Assembly: GCA_029978335.1 (NCBI GenBank)
Contig: JAPOJQ010000002.1
Span: 84,943 to 148,942, forward strand
DNA length: 64,000 bases
Source: Actinomycetota bacterium
GTDB lineage: Bacteria > Actinomycetota > Acidimicrobiia > Acidimicrobiales > Ilumatobacteraceae
Reading direction: 5' to 3'
The notes beneath the pieces were generated by a model that had not been told where the DNA came from, searched no databases, and worked only from the letters and a program-made list of their open reading frames with translations. Made by a program: the position numbers and the translations under genes. How positions within the stretch are numbered: the stretch's first letter is position 1; each line of letters opens with the position of its first letter. Positions 19,138-27,758 of this stretch are shown here, one piece after another.

Positions 19138-19153
19138 CCTCCTGATCAGGAGG
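19138..19153 (-). promoter_or_regulatory. hairpin sequestering the aapJ ribosome-binding site
   Basis: On the minus strand CCTCCT-GATC-AGGAGG precedes AACTAC-ATG. The Shine-Dalgarno AGGAGG is exactly complementary to the CCTCCT before it, giving a 6-bp stem with a GATC loop, 6 bases from the start codon. This could hold down translation initiation, or bind a regulator as a 16-bp perfect DNA palindrome. Confidence 0.5.
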
Positions 19154-19362
19154 TGCGGCACCTTTGCCGCACCATGTTCACGCTGCACGGGCTGCTGTCG
19201 GGCTAGCGCATCGGCGCCAGGGCCGCTTGAACAGACCGCGAACGATCCCCGAACCCTAACAAGAATTTTCGGTACGTTCGTACGGACACACCCTGATCAC
19301 AATCTCGACATCGACCGACAACGAGCACGATTTTGGTCACCAATGGCTACTAACCTTTGTTC

Positions 19363-20193
19363 ATGTCACTGACGCTCACCGTGCTTGGCACCGGCAGTCC
19401 CATCCCCTCGCCCGATCGTGCTGGTTCTGCAAATCTCGTGAAGAGCAGCACGACGATGGTCCTCGTCGACGCAGGACGTGGCGTCGTCATGCGGATGGCA
19501 GCAGCTGGCGTACTTCCACCAATGCTCGACGCAGTACTGCTCACCCACCTCCACAGCGACCACATCAGCGATCTCAACGATGTCGTCACCACCCATTGGG
19601 TGATGCGGCCCGAACCGACCACGCTGCGGGTGTTCGGGCCTGTCGGAACCGCCGAAATGGTCGACGGCATGATGGCAATGCTCGCCCCCGACGTTCGCTA
19701 TCGCCTCGCCCACCACGACGACCTCACTACCCCGCCCGTGCTCGAGGTCACCGAACTCGCCGGCGGTGACCGTTTCGCCGTCGGCGACCTCGACATCACA
19801 GCCGAGCCAACCGATCATCGCCCCGTCGAACCAACCCTCGGCTACCGAGTGACCAACGGTGCGGGGACCATTGCGCTCGCTGGCGACTCAATTCCGTGTG
19901 ACGGACTCGATCGACTCTGTGCGTCTGCTGACATCTATCTGCAGACCGTCGTTCGCGATGACCTCATTCGAACGATCCCGAGCGCCCGTCTACAGGACAT
20001 CCTTGACTACCACTCTTCGACAACACAAGCGGCGCAGACCGCTGCTCGCAATAGCGTGAAAACCCTTGTCTGCACGCATTACGTGCCCGCACGATTCCCC
20101 GGCGATGACGAAGGTTGGCTCGCACCGATGCGTGCCCACTTCGATGGCCCCATCGTCCTCGCCGACGATCTCACCGAGGTAGTCGCGCCGTAG
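19363..20193 (+). CDS. MBL-fold metallo-hydrolase (RNase Z/arylsulfatase-like)
   Basis: 276 residues. Metallo-beta-lactamase fold with TVLGTGSPIPSPDRAGSANLV at the N-terminus as in RNase Z-like proteins, metal motif HLHSDHISD near residues 62-70, a later His in EPTDHRP, Asp in AGDSIPCDG and His in VCTHYVPAR. ATG 19363 is used; a TTG two codons earlier is the only alternative. A tRNA 3'-processing role is possible but the RNase Z exosite arm is not evident, so a generic hydrolase is the safer call. Divergent from aapJ across 231 bp; 9 bp before the MFS gene. Confidence 0.85.
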   Translation: MSLTLTVLGTGSPIPSPDRAGSANLVKSSTTMVLVDAGRGVVMRMAAAGVLPPMLDAVLLTHLHSDHISDLNDVVTTHWVMRPEPTTLRVFGPVGTAEMVDGMMAMLAPDVRYRLAHHDDLTTPPVLEVTELAGGDRFAVGDLDITAEPTDHRPVEPTLGYRVTNGAGTIALAGDSIPCDGLDRLCASADIYLQTVVRDDLIRTIPSARLQDILDYHSSTTQAAQTAARNSVKTLVCTHYVPARFPGDDEGWLAPMRAHFDGPIVLADDLTEVVAP

Positions 20194-20202
20194 CCTGCGG
20201 GC

Positions 20203-21528
20203 ATGCCCACCGGCACCATCCGGCAGCGCAGCGACTCCCGATCGGGTTTCGCTCGACTGCTCGCCGCATCAACGGTTACCAACATCGGCGATGGCATGAG
20301 CGCCATTGCCTATCCCTGGCTCGCGTCTGCTCTGACACGGCAACCGTTACTCATCGCCGTGGTCGCCGTTGCGCAGCGGCTTCCCTGGCTCGTGCTCAGC
20401 CTTCCTGCTGGAGTGATCACCGATCGGGTTGACCGCCGGCGGCTCATCGTACGAATGGACGTCGCCCGCGGGGCTGTCACCGCCGTAATCGCCCTTGCGG
20501 TGCTCGCAAGGAGCGGATCGCTACCCGCTCCCGGCGCAGTCGTTGACACCATCGCCACCGACACCGTGCTCTACTCCGTGTTAGTCCTCGCGACCTTGCT
20601 CCTCGGCTGCGCCGAAGTGCTGCGCGACAACGCAGCGCAAACCTTGATGCCCGCCGTCGTCGATGGCCCCAACCTCGAGCGTGCGAACGGGCGCATGTGG
20701 GCAATCGAGAGTGCCGCCAACCAATTCGTCGGTCCGCCGCTCGGGTCGCTGCTCATCGGCGTCGCGTTCGCCTTGCCCTTCGTCATCGACGCCGGCAGCT
20801 TCTTTGCAGCCGCAGGTCTGGTGGCGACGATCCCCGGTTCATTTCGTCCGGTTGACGCAACGGATGAACATCGACCCTGGCGCGACGACCTACGCGATGG
20901 CATCAGATGGCTTCGGTCGCACCATGTGCTCTGGCCGATGGCGATCGTGCTCGGCATCATGAATGGCGCCGACGCATTGGCCGGCGCCACGCTCGTCATC
21001 TTCGCCCAGGAGGTGCTCTCAGCCGGGCCATTCCTCTTTGCGATCATCGGCGCCGGTGGTGCTATCGGTTCGATACTTGGTGGTTGGGCGGTTCCACGTC
21101 TCAGCAAGCGGCTCGGGGGCGGCACCGTGCTCGTCATTGCCGTTGCCGGTATCGGTGCGTGCGCGTTCGCCGTCGCCATTGCCCAAACCTGGGTCGTGGT
21201 GATGATCGCCTTCTCCATCACCGCCATGCTCGGACTCGGTTGGAATGTCGTGACGGTCAGCCTCCGCCAATCGGTGATACCTGATCATCTCCTCGGCAGG
21301 GTGAATTCGGTCTATCGATTCATGGCATGGGGTTCGATCCCCATCGGTGCGCTCATCGGCGGCGTTCTGGTCACCGTGCTCGATGGCCCACTCGATCGAT
21401 CGTCAGCTCTTCGCGCCCCATGGTTGATGTCGGCCGCGATCCACATTGGCTTGATCTCCATCGTGGCGCGCCGACTGAATACGGCGGCACTCGACGCGAT
21501 CCGACCAACGGCGGATGCACAACGATGA
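20203..21528 (+). CDS. MFS transporter (exporter type)
   Basis: 441 residues, about twelve transmembrane segments. Motif A-like loop LPAGVITDRVDRRRLIVRMD after helix 2, and the EntS-like pattern NAAQTLMPAVVDGPNLERANGRMWAIESAANQFVGPPLGSLLIG, point to a small-molecule or siderophore exporter family. Proton-driven efflux across the cytoplasmic membrane is expected; the substrate is not predictable. Confidence 0.87.
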   Translation: MPTGTIRQRSDSRSGFARLLAASTVTNIGDGMSAIAYPWLASALTRQPLLIAVVAVAQRLPWLVLSLPAGVITDRVDRRRLIVRMDVARGAVTAVIALAVLARSGSLPAPGAVVDTIATDTVLYSVLVLATLLLGCAEVLRDNAAQTLMPAVVDGPNLERANGRMWAIESAANQFVGPPLGSLLIGVAFALPFVIDAGSFFAAAGLVATIPGSFRPVDATDEHRPWRDDLRDGIRWLRSHHVLWPMAIVLGIMNGADALAGATLVIFAQEVLSAGPFLFAIIGAGGAIGSILGGWAVPRLSKRLGGGTVLVIAVAGIGACAFAVAIAQTWVVVMIAFSITAMLGLGWNVVTVSLRQSVIPDHLLGRVNSVYRFMAWGSIPIGALIGGVLVTVLDGPLDRSSALRAPWLMSAAIHIGLISIVARRLNTAALDAIRPTADAQR

Positions 21529-21547
21529 CCATCGGCGCGGCACGACT

Positions 21548-23716
21548 GTGACCCATCGCCGCGACATCGAAGGCCTGCGCGCCATTGCGGTCATTGCGGT
21601 CCTCGCCTATCACGCCGGCGTTCCGGGAATGGCCGGCGGATTCGTCGGCGTCGACTCGTTTCTCGTGATCTCGGGATTTTTGATCACCGGCCTGTTGATC
21701 GATGAACACGAACGCACCGGACGTCTCAACCTCATGTCGTTCTATGCACGCCGAGCGCGACGACTCCTTCCGATTTCCACGGTCGTTCTGGCCATGACCG
21801 CACTCGTTGCCGCATTCGTCATGCCTGCGACGGCACTCCGCTCGCTTGGTATCGATATTGCAGCATCTGCGGGATTCGGTCTCAATGTCGTGCTCGCGGC
21901 CCGCGGGACCGATTACCTCGCTGGCGACGTCGACCCCTCAGCGATCCAGCATTTCTGGTCGCTTGCCGTCGAAGAGCAGTTCTACCTCGTGTGGCCCGCG
22001 CTCATTGCCGTCATCACCATTGGCGCGACGCGTCCACGTCGCCGCATCGGCATCATGACCGGTTGCATCGTTGCTGCATCGCTCGCGCTGAGCATTGCGC
22101 TCTCTGCAAGCGCACCAACGTGGTCGTACTTTGGCCTACACACTCGGGCGTGGGAACTCGGTGTTGGCGCGCTGCTCGCTGTAGCCGTGCGGGGTCGCTA
22201 CGTCGATCGACCACTGCCGGTCGTGGGCGGTTGGCTTGCACTCGCCGGACTCATCGTGGCAGTCGTGATCTGCGGGGAGGCAGCGGCCTTTCCCGGCTGG
22301 GTCGCCGTGCTGCCCGTCGGGACAACCGCCGCGCTCATCCTCGTTGGGAGCCACGCATCGCGACACTCAGTCGCGAACGTGTTGTCGCTTCAACCGCTGC
22401 AGTGGATCGGCGCCCGCTCGTATTCGCTCTATCTGTGGCACTGGCCAGCACTCGTGCTCGCCCCCCACATTCTCGATCGTACGTTGACGCCCCTCGACAC
22501 GGTCGGGGTGGTCGCCATTGCCGTCGCGCTGTCCGCGGTTGGCCACCGCCTGGTCGAGAACCCGATTCGTTTCGCCACGCAACTCACCACACGACCAGGG
22601 CGATCGCTCGCGCTCGGACTTGGACTCATCGTCATCGCTCTCAGCGCAGGTGTCGCGACCATCGTGCGCCAACCCGACCTCGCCACCGGCGTCGTTGCAG
22701 CCGCTCCCGAGGCAATCGCACCCACCACAACCGTGCCGGTAACCACGACCTCGATCGCGATCAGCGACCACTCAACAACCTCAACCCCAACGTCAACGAC
22801 GGTGCCACCGCCGCCACCACGCATCGACAACCGTTCCGACGCCGCACCCGCCGCAGTGCTCGCCGCTCTCGACGCACTCGTGCTGCCCGACAACGTGCGG
22901 CCCAGCATCTACGAAGCGAATGGTGATACCGCCAGCCTGTACAACACCCGCTGCCATCAGTTCCTCGAAGCGTCGGTTGCCGCACCATGCGTCTTTGGTG
23001 CTGTCGACGGCGACTTCACCATCGGGCTGCTCGGCGACAGCCATGCCGCACAATGGTTTGATCCCATCAACACGATCGCTGCAACGAACGGCTGGCGACT
23101 CATCGCCCATACCCAAGGCGGCTGTCCGATCATCGACGCCGTCACGTGGAATCGTGGCGCAGGAACGATGCTCACCCAATGTGGGCCGTGGCGCAACGCT
23201 GTGCTCGATGAGTTCGCAGCCGAAGGGGTAGATGTCGTCATCACGTCACAGCACTGGGGTTTGCTCAGCAGCCCCGACGGCGCAGCGCTTCCAGCATCGG
23301 AGTGGGAAACAGGACTCCCTGCGCTGTTCGACCGCATTCGCGCGGGCGGTGCCGAGCCGATTCTGTTGCTCGATACGCCTGATCCCGCCGACTCGACTCC
23401 TGCTTGTGCATCATCCCATCGCAACGACCTGCGCCCCTGCGAGCCTGGTCGGCTGCGCACCGCTGAACGCGAGGTACGCGCCGCCGCAGCTGCGAGCGCT
23501 GATACACACGAGGTCGGCATCATCGATCCACACCGGTGGCTCTGCGTCGATACCACCCCCGATGACGATGACGACACCTCGAGGTGCCCGGTCGTGGTCG
23601 GTGACATTCTCGTGTACCGCGATAGCCATCACCTCACGAACACGATCGCTCAATGGCTCACTCCCCTGCTTGATGCTCAACTCGTTCCGTGGCTGACCGC
23701 ACAAGCAAACTCCTGA
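21548..23716 (+). CDS. acyltransferase-3 / SGNH fusion protein (OafB/OatA-like)
   Basis: 722 residues from GTG 21548; an ATG at 21515 in the same frame would overlap the MFS gene. The N-terminal half is an acyltransferase-3 membrane domain starting RRDIEGLRAIAVIAVLAYHAG, with VGVDSFLVISGFLITG and WSLAVEEQFYLVWP, about ten helices. A Thr/Ser/Pro-rich linker leads to a C-terminal SGNH esterase-like domain with the nucleophile in LLGDSHAAQW and the Asp-His pair in YRDSHHLT. Such proteins O-acetylate cell-surface polysaccharide or peptidoglycan. Target unknown. Confidence 0.9.
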   Translation: MTHRRDIEGLRAIAVIAVLAYHAGVPGMAGGFVGVDSFLVISGFLITGLLIDEHERTGRLNLMSFYARRARRLLPISTVVLAMTALVAAFVMPATALRSLGIDIAASAGFGLNVVLAARGTDYLAGDVDPSAIQHFWSLAVEEQFYLVWPALIAVITIGATRPRRRIGIMTGCIVAASLALSIALSASAPTWSYFGLHTRAWELGVGALLAVAVRGRYVDRPLPVVGGWLALAGLIVAVVICGEAAAFPGWVAVLPVGTTAALILVGSHASRHSVANVLSLQPLQWIGARSYSLYLWHWPALVLAPHILDRTLTPLDTVGVVAIAVALSAVGHRLVENPIRFATQLTTRPGRSLALGLGLIVIALSAGVATIVRQPDLATGVVAAAPEAIAPTTTVPVTTTSIAISDHSTTSTPTSTTVPPPPPRIDNRSDAAPAAVLAALDALVLPDNVRPSIYEANGDTASLYNTRCHQFLEASVAAPCVFGAVDGDFTIGLLGDSHAAQWFDPINTIAATNGWRLIAHTQGGCPIIDAVTWNRGAGTMLTQCGPWRNAVLDEFAAEGVDVVITSQHWGLLSSPDGAALPASEWETGLPALFDRIRAGGAEPILLLDTPDPADSTPACASSHRNDLRPCEPGRLRTAEREVRAAAAASADTHEVGIIDPHRWLCVDTTPDDDDDTSRCPVVVGDILVYRDSHHLTNTIAQWLTPLLDAQLVPWLTAQANS

Positions 23717-23756
23717 GACGGCCGTCACATGTCGAGGCCAGAAATGGGGGAATCCG

Positions 23757-25202
23757 ATGACCGACGAAATTCACTGGTGGTCAGCGACTGAAACCGCTCG
23801 CCGCATTGCGAACCGCGATATTTCGAGCCGTGAAGTGCTCGAGCACCTCGTGACTCGGGCTGATCAGCTCGACGGCCCGATCAACGCCATCGTGCGTCGC
23901 GATCTTGACCGAGCCCGGGCGGCGGCCGATGCCGCTGATGCCGCAACGCTCGCCGGACAGCATCTCGGGCCGCTTCATGGCGTGCCGATGACCATCAAAG
24001 ACTCGTTCCAGACCCAAGGCTGCATCACCACGTCTGGCGCACCTGAGCTCGCCGACTTTGTCCCCACCGAGGATGCGGCCCCGGTGGCGCGCCTGCGTGA
24101 AGCAGGAGCCGTGATCTGGGCCAAAACCAACCTTCCGATCTGGGCTGGCGATATCCAGTCGTACAACGAGGTCTACGGCACAACAGTCAATCCGTTTGAT
24201 GATCGCCGCACCTGTGGTGGTTCGTCCGGCGGATCCGCTGCCGCGCTCGCCATGGGATTCACCTCGCTCGAGCTCGGCAGCGACATCGGTGGGTCGATTC
24301 GGGTGCCCGCCCACTATTCCGGTGTCGTTGGCCACAAGCCGTCGTACGGCATCGTTCCCGCTCACGGCCAAATTCCTGGCCTTCCTGGCACGCTCAGCCA
24401 AGCCGATATCGCCGTCGCTGGTCCGATGGCCCGACACGTCGATGACCTTGAACTCGCCCTCGACATCATCACCGGTCCCGACCGATGGGATGCCCCTGCA
24501 TGGCGCCTCGATCTTCCGCCATCGCGCCAGGAGGAGCCAACCGATCTGCGTGTTGCTGCATGGATCGATGACCCTGCAGCACCAGTTGATGCCGATACCC
24601 GGCGCGTGCTCACCGAACTCATCGACCGCTTGCGGGGTGCGGGCGTAGCCGTTGATGATGGCGCACGTCCTGGCTTTACCCTCGACAAAGCCATCGACAT
24701 CTTCCAGAAGTTGTTGTACGCAGCGCTGTCAGGTGGCCATCCAAGAGAAAAGCTCGATCACATGGCCGCCGACACGTCAGACACCGCTCTCGGCTACGTG
24801 AAGCGGAACACGGCAATGCGGCACCGGGACTGGTTGAGCAACCATGAGCGTCGACTGCAGTTGCGGATGCGATGGGAAGAGTTCTTCCGCGACTTCGACA
24901 TCATGCTGATGCCCGTGCAACCTCGCGATGCCATCGAACACGACCATTCTGAACCGCAGTTCGATCGAACGGTGATGATCGACGGTGTCGAGCGCCCGTA
25001 CACCGATCTCTTCACCTGGGTCGGCCCGCCCGGCGTTGGGTTCTTGCCGGTCACCACCGTGCCGGTCGGGATGTCGGCGGCCGGACTTCCGATCGGCGTG
25101 CAGATCGTTGCGCCCTACCTTCACGATCGGACCGCGTTGGCTTTCGCTCGCCATGTCGCCAATTTGTGTGGCGGATGCCCTCGCCCTGTCCGCGCGAACT
25201 AA
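23757..25202 (+). CDS. amidase (amidase signature family)
   Basis: 481 residues. Ser-cisSer-Lys catalytic machinery: Lys in HGVPMTIKDSF, and the signature block RTCGGSSGGSAAALAMGFTSLELGSDIGGSIRVPAHYSGVVGHKPS with both serines. A GGGGGA ribosome site lies 7 bp before ATG 23757. Hydrolyses an amide or amino-ester bond in the cytoplasm; not GatA, because it lacks the GatCAB context and has a DHSEPQF-type C-terminal segment of stand-alone amidases. Overlaps the convergent DUF2071 gene by 4 bases. Confidence 0.92.
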   Translation: MTDEIHWWSATETARRIANRDISSREVLEHLVTRADQLDGPINAIVRRDLDRARAAADAADAATLAGQHLGPLHGVPMTIKDSFQTQGCITTSGAPELADFVPTEDAAPVARLREAGAVIWAKTNLPIWAGDIQSYNEVYGTTVNPFDDRRTCGGSSGGSAAALAMGFTSLELGSDIGGSIRVPAHYSGVVGHKPSYGIVPAHGQIPGLPGTLSQADIAVAGPMARHVDDLELALDIITGPDRWDAPAWRLDLPPSRQEEPTDLRVAAWIDDPAAPVDADTRRVLTELIDRLRGAGVAVDDGARPGFTLDKAIDIFQKLLYAALSGGHPREKLDHMAADTSDTALGYVKRNTAMRHRDWLSNHERRLQLRMRWEEFFRDFDIMLMPVQPRDAIEHDHSEPQFDRTVMIDGVERPYTDLFTWVGPPGVGFLPVTTVPVGMSAAGLPIGVQIVAPYLHDRTALAFARHVANLCGGCPRPVRAN

Positions 25203-25933
25203 CGAATCGATCGTGGCAGGCCGATTCGAACCTGCGTCCCCGTCGAATATCGCACGTGTGGGTCACCAACCGGTGCCGGCAGTCCCGCCGCTGCCAATAG
25301 CGATTCGTCGAGGACATCGATCGTCGCTTCCTGCAGAGACCATGCCGGATGATCAACAGGCGCGTAGCCAAAGCGGCCCGTCGGATTCGACGAGATCAAT
25401 CCCCAACGCGCCGTCAAGAATGCTGCGAGCGGATCAGCATCAACCGGTGCGCCTACTCGGACGATCATCTGGGTCGCAGCAGGTTGCGACGATCTCGGCC
25501 ACGAGCGACGGACGCTCGACGTCACCACCTCACCAACTCGCACATGACGAACATCGCCGACGCAATACGGGATTCGGTAGGCGCCGCGAGCGACAAGAGC
25601 CGGCAGCCAGCGATCGATATCGAGCGACAAGAAATACACGCCCCGACGAGATCCGCTGCGAACGTAGGTACGCACGTTGACCTCGGGAAACGACCCCACG
25701 TAGGGCAACGGGTGCAAACCCCTGATTGGAAAGCCGAGACCATCCATGTGAAACGGAATGAGCCCGACCCATGCCGAACCGTCAAATGTGTCGACTTCAA
25801 CACCGGGAGGCAGCAGCGCCTGCACCGCACGGGGTTCAAAGCGCCAGTGCACAAACACGATGTCGTTCCATTGCTGCACCATCACCGGCCTGCGCACCGG
25901 ATCCGGGCACGTGGTGTCCACCCGCGCCGACAT
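25199..25933 (-). CDS. DUF2071 (YqjF-like) family protein
   Basis: 244 residues with the DUF2071 pattern: MVQQWNDIVFVHWRFEPRAVQALLPPGVEVDTFDGSAWVGLIPFHMDGL, SFPEVNVRTYV and RRGVYFLSLDIDR. The fold is related to acetoacetate decarboxylase; the function is not established. ATG 25933 overlaps the upstream membrane-protein stop by one base (TGATG), so the pair is coupled. Confidence 0.85.
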   Translation of the reverse strand: MSARVDTTCPDPVRRPVMVQQWNDIVFVHWRFEPRAVQALLPPGVEVDTFDGSAWVGLIPFHMDGLGFPIRGLHPLPYVGSFPEVNVRTYVRSGSRRGVYFLSLDIDRWLPALVARGAYRIPYCVGDVRHVRVGEVVTSSVRRSWPRSSQPAATQMIVRVGAPVDADPLAAFLTARWGLISSNPTGRFGYAPVDHPAWSLQEATIDVLDESLLAAAGLPAPVGDPHVRYSTGTQVRIGLPRSIR

Positions 25934-26373
25934 CAGGCGGCCCGCCCGACCATGATGATGCCGAGCACAACACGAATCGACCAACCGATCGTGCGAACCC
26001 AATTCGATCGAACAAGTCGCTGTACGGCGTCCGCCACCTCATCAGCATCAGATGAACGGGCTAAACGAGCATGTTGAGGCACCTGAGCCGCAACGGTGCT
26101 CACCAGTACGACTGCGAGAACCAGGCCTGATACGAGAGGCAACGTTCGGCCAACACCGCTCGGCGGAACCACAAACAGTGCGATGGATGACACACCCTCT
26201 ACCCCCATTGGCAAACCAACAACCCACGACGTTCGACGTTGATTGTCAATCGCATAGTCGATCGACCGTTCCGTCCCAACTGAAGCGAACAACGGGTAGT
26301 GCACGATCTGCACGAACCAGATCACGCCAGCCATCACCGATGCAGCCACAAGATTCGCCAGTGGTGCGATCAC
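25933..26373 (-). CDS. four-helix membrane protein, unknown function
   Basis: 146 residues from GTG 26373, with four hydrophobic segments: LANLVAASVMAGVIWFVQIVHYPLF, VVGLPMGVEGVSSIALFVV, LPLVSGLVLAVVLVSTV and IGWSIRVVLGIIMV. The WFVQIVHYPLF stretch recurs in small actinobacterial and cyanobacterial membrane proteins without known role. ATG 26421 is an alternative, but it would make the gene overlap the divergent DUF2256 gene at its own start. Translationally coupled to the DUF2071 gene. Confidence 0.68.
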   Translation of the reverse strand: MIAPLANLVAASVMAGVIWFVQIVHYPLFASVGTERSIDYAIDNQRRTSWVVGLPMGVEGVSSIALFVVPPSGVGRTLPLVSGLVLAVVLVSTVAAQVPQHARLARSSDADEVADAVQRLVRSNWVRTIGWSIRVVLGIIMVGRAA

Positions 26374-26414
26374 GGTCGAACACGCCTTGTCATCGCTGCG
26401 TAGCCTCTCCTGCA

Positions 26415-26804
26415 ATGCCATCGCGCGCCAACCCGTCCCCCGAACCAAAGACGTGTGCAGGATGTGGCCGGCGGATCGAGTGGCGATCGAAGTGGGCGCG
26501 CAACTGGGCCACGATCCGATGGTGTTCCGACGCCTGCCGCCGACACGGTGTGCGCGATGTCGATCGTCAACTCGAAGTGGCAATCATGCAGTTGCTCGAG
26601 GCCCGCGCGGTGTCAGCGACGATCTGCCCGAGCGAGGCCGCCCGTGAGGTCGGTGGTGAGAACTGGCGCCCGCTCATGAAACCCGCACGACGGGCGGCGC
26701 GTCGTCTCGTCGCTGCCGAACGGGTCGAGATCACACAGGCAGGAGCAGTCGTCGATCCATCGACCGCACGTGGCCCGATCCGAATTCGGCGAGTTCGAAT
26801 CTGA
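26415..26804 (+). CDS. DUF2256-DUF3253 fusion protein (zinc ribbon plus winged helix)
   Basis: 129 residues. N-terminal DUF2256-like zinc ribbon CAGCGRRIEWRSKWARNWATIRWCSDACRR (four Cys). C-terminal DUF3253-like domain QLEVAIMQLLEARAVSATICPSEAAREVGGENWRPLMKPARRAARRLVAAERVEITQAGAVVDPSTARGPIRIRR, with a winged-helix appearance. Both domains usually occur as separate small proteins, so this is a fusion. DNA or RNA binding is a reasonable inference; no experimental role is known to me. Convergent with the deacetylase gene, stops 9 bp apart. Confidence 0.8.
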   Translation: MPSRANPSPEPKTCAGCGRRIEWRSKWARNWATIRWCSDACRRHGVRDVDRQLEVAIMQLLEARAVSATICPSEAAREVGGENWRPLMKPARRAARRLVAAERVEITQAGAVVDPSTARGPIRIRRVRI

Positions 26805-26812
26805 ACCCTCAG

Positions 26813-27691
26813 CTAGTGCCGTCGGCGCCGATACTCATCGCGAAGTTCGCGCATGCCGATGACGTCGATACGACCAGCGGCACTCAGGTCATCGAGCAAC
26901 GCGCGCCAGTGCGGCGCCGCCAGTTCGAGGTATTCATCGGTTCGGACATGCGCCCGAGCAGCATCGATCGACTCGATCTCGCCGGACGCGCAGGGATGCA
27001 ATGCCAAGACCGCAAGTTGTGCATCGCTCGTGAGCGCCGCATCGAGCATCGCTTCCAGATCCAAGGCCAGCCCTGCGGGGCGAGAAAAATCTGTCTCGAT
27101 CACCACGTCGACAAGCGGCATCCCCGCCTCTTGCGCTGCTGCTACGGCGCGGGCGTGGTCGGCTTGGGTCACGTCCGGCAGGTGGCGACGAACCCCGTAC
27201 CCCTCAATTGACCGCGTCATCAACACGGGTACGTCGTACTCAACGCCGAGCGCAACGTAGTGCTCACTCCACTGCGGAGCGAACGCCGATCCCATGTGCG
27301 TATCGAGATGCGTGATATCGACGCCCGAGGCGAGCGCACGATCGACTTGAGCCCGCCACTCGCCCACCACTGCCTCGGGATCCGCATTACCCCGCACGTC
27401 GACCACCGAACGCCACAGTGCACCCGAATGATCCGTCAGCCCAGCGAGCCGTGACGGCCTCGATACCGGCCCCCATCGGTAATAGCGATGCTCTGACGTC
27501 AGCGTCAGGTGCACGCCAACATCGAGATCGGGACGGCCTGCGGCGAATTCAAGGGCTTCGGATGACCACGGACACGGCACCATGACGGACGCAGCCGACA
27601 CTGCGCCGAGCGCTGCGAGGTCGCCGAAGGCGACGTTGGTGCCATGGCACATGCCCACATCGTCGACATGGATCACGACCCGCATCGTCAT
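26813..27691 (-). CDS. ChbG/HpnK (YdjC) family carbohydrate deacetylase
   Basis: 292 residues from ATG 27691. Metal and catalytic motifs of the family: VIHVDDVGMCHGTNVAF (catalytic Asp pair), VGVHLTLTSEH (His ligand), THLDTHMGSAF (His ligand) and LALHPCASGEIE. Enzymes of this family remove N-acetyl groups from chito-oligosaccharides or related glycans using a divalent metal. Divergent from an alpha-glucosidase, a plausible carbohydrate-related pairing. Confidence 0.88.
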   Translation of the reverse strand: MTMRVVIHVDDVGMCHGTNVAFGDLAALGAVSAASVMVPCPWSSEALEFAAGRPDLDVGVHLTLTSEHRYYRWGPVSRPSRLAGLTDHSGALWRSVVDVRGNADPEAVVGEWRAQVDRALASGVDITHLDTHMGSAFAPQWSEHYVALGVEYDVPVLMTRSIEGYGVRRHLPDVTQADHARAVAAAQEAGMPLVDVVIETDFSRPAGLALDLEAMLDAALTSDAQLAVLALHPCASGEIESIDAARAHVRTDEYLELAAPHWRALLDDLSAAGRIDVIGMRELRDEYRRRRH

Positions 27692-27758
27692 GGCAGACAA
27701 GTGTAGGAGCGGCCGTGTGGCCGACCTGTGGCGCACCGGTCGACGTAACATCCCCGGG

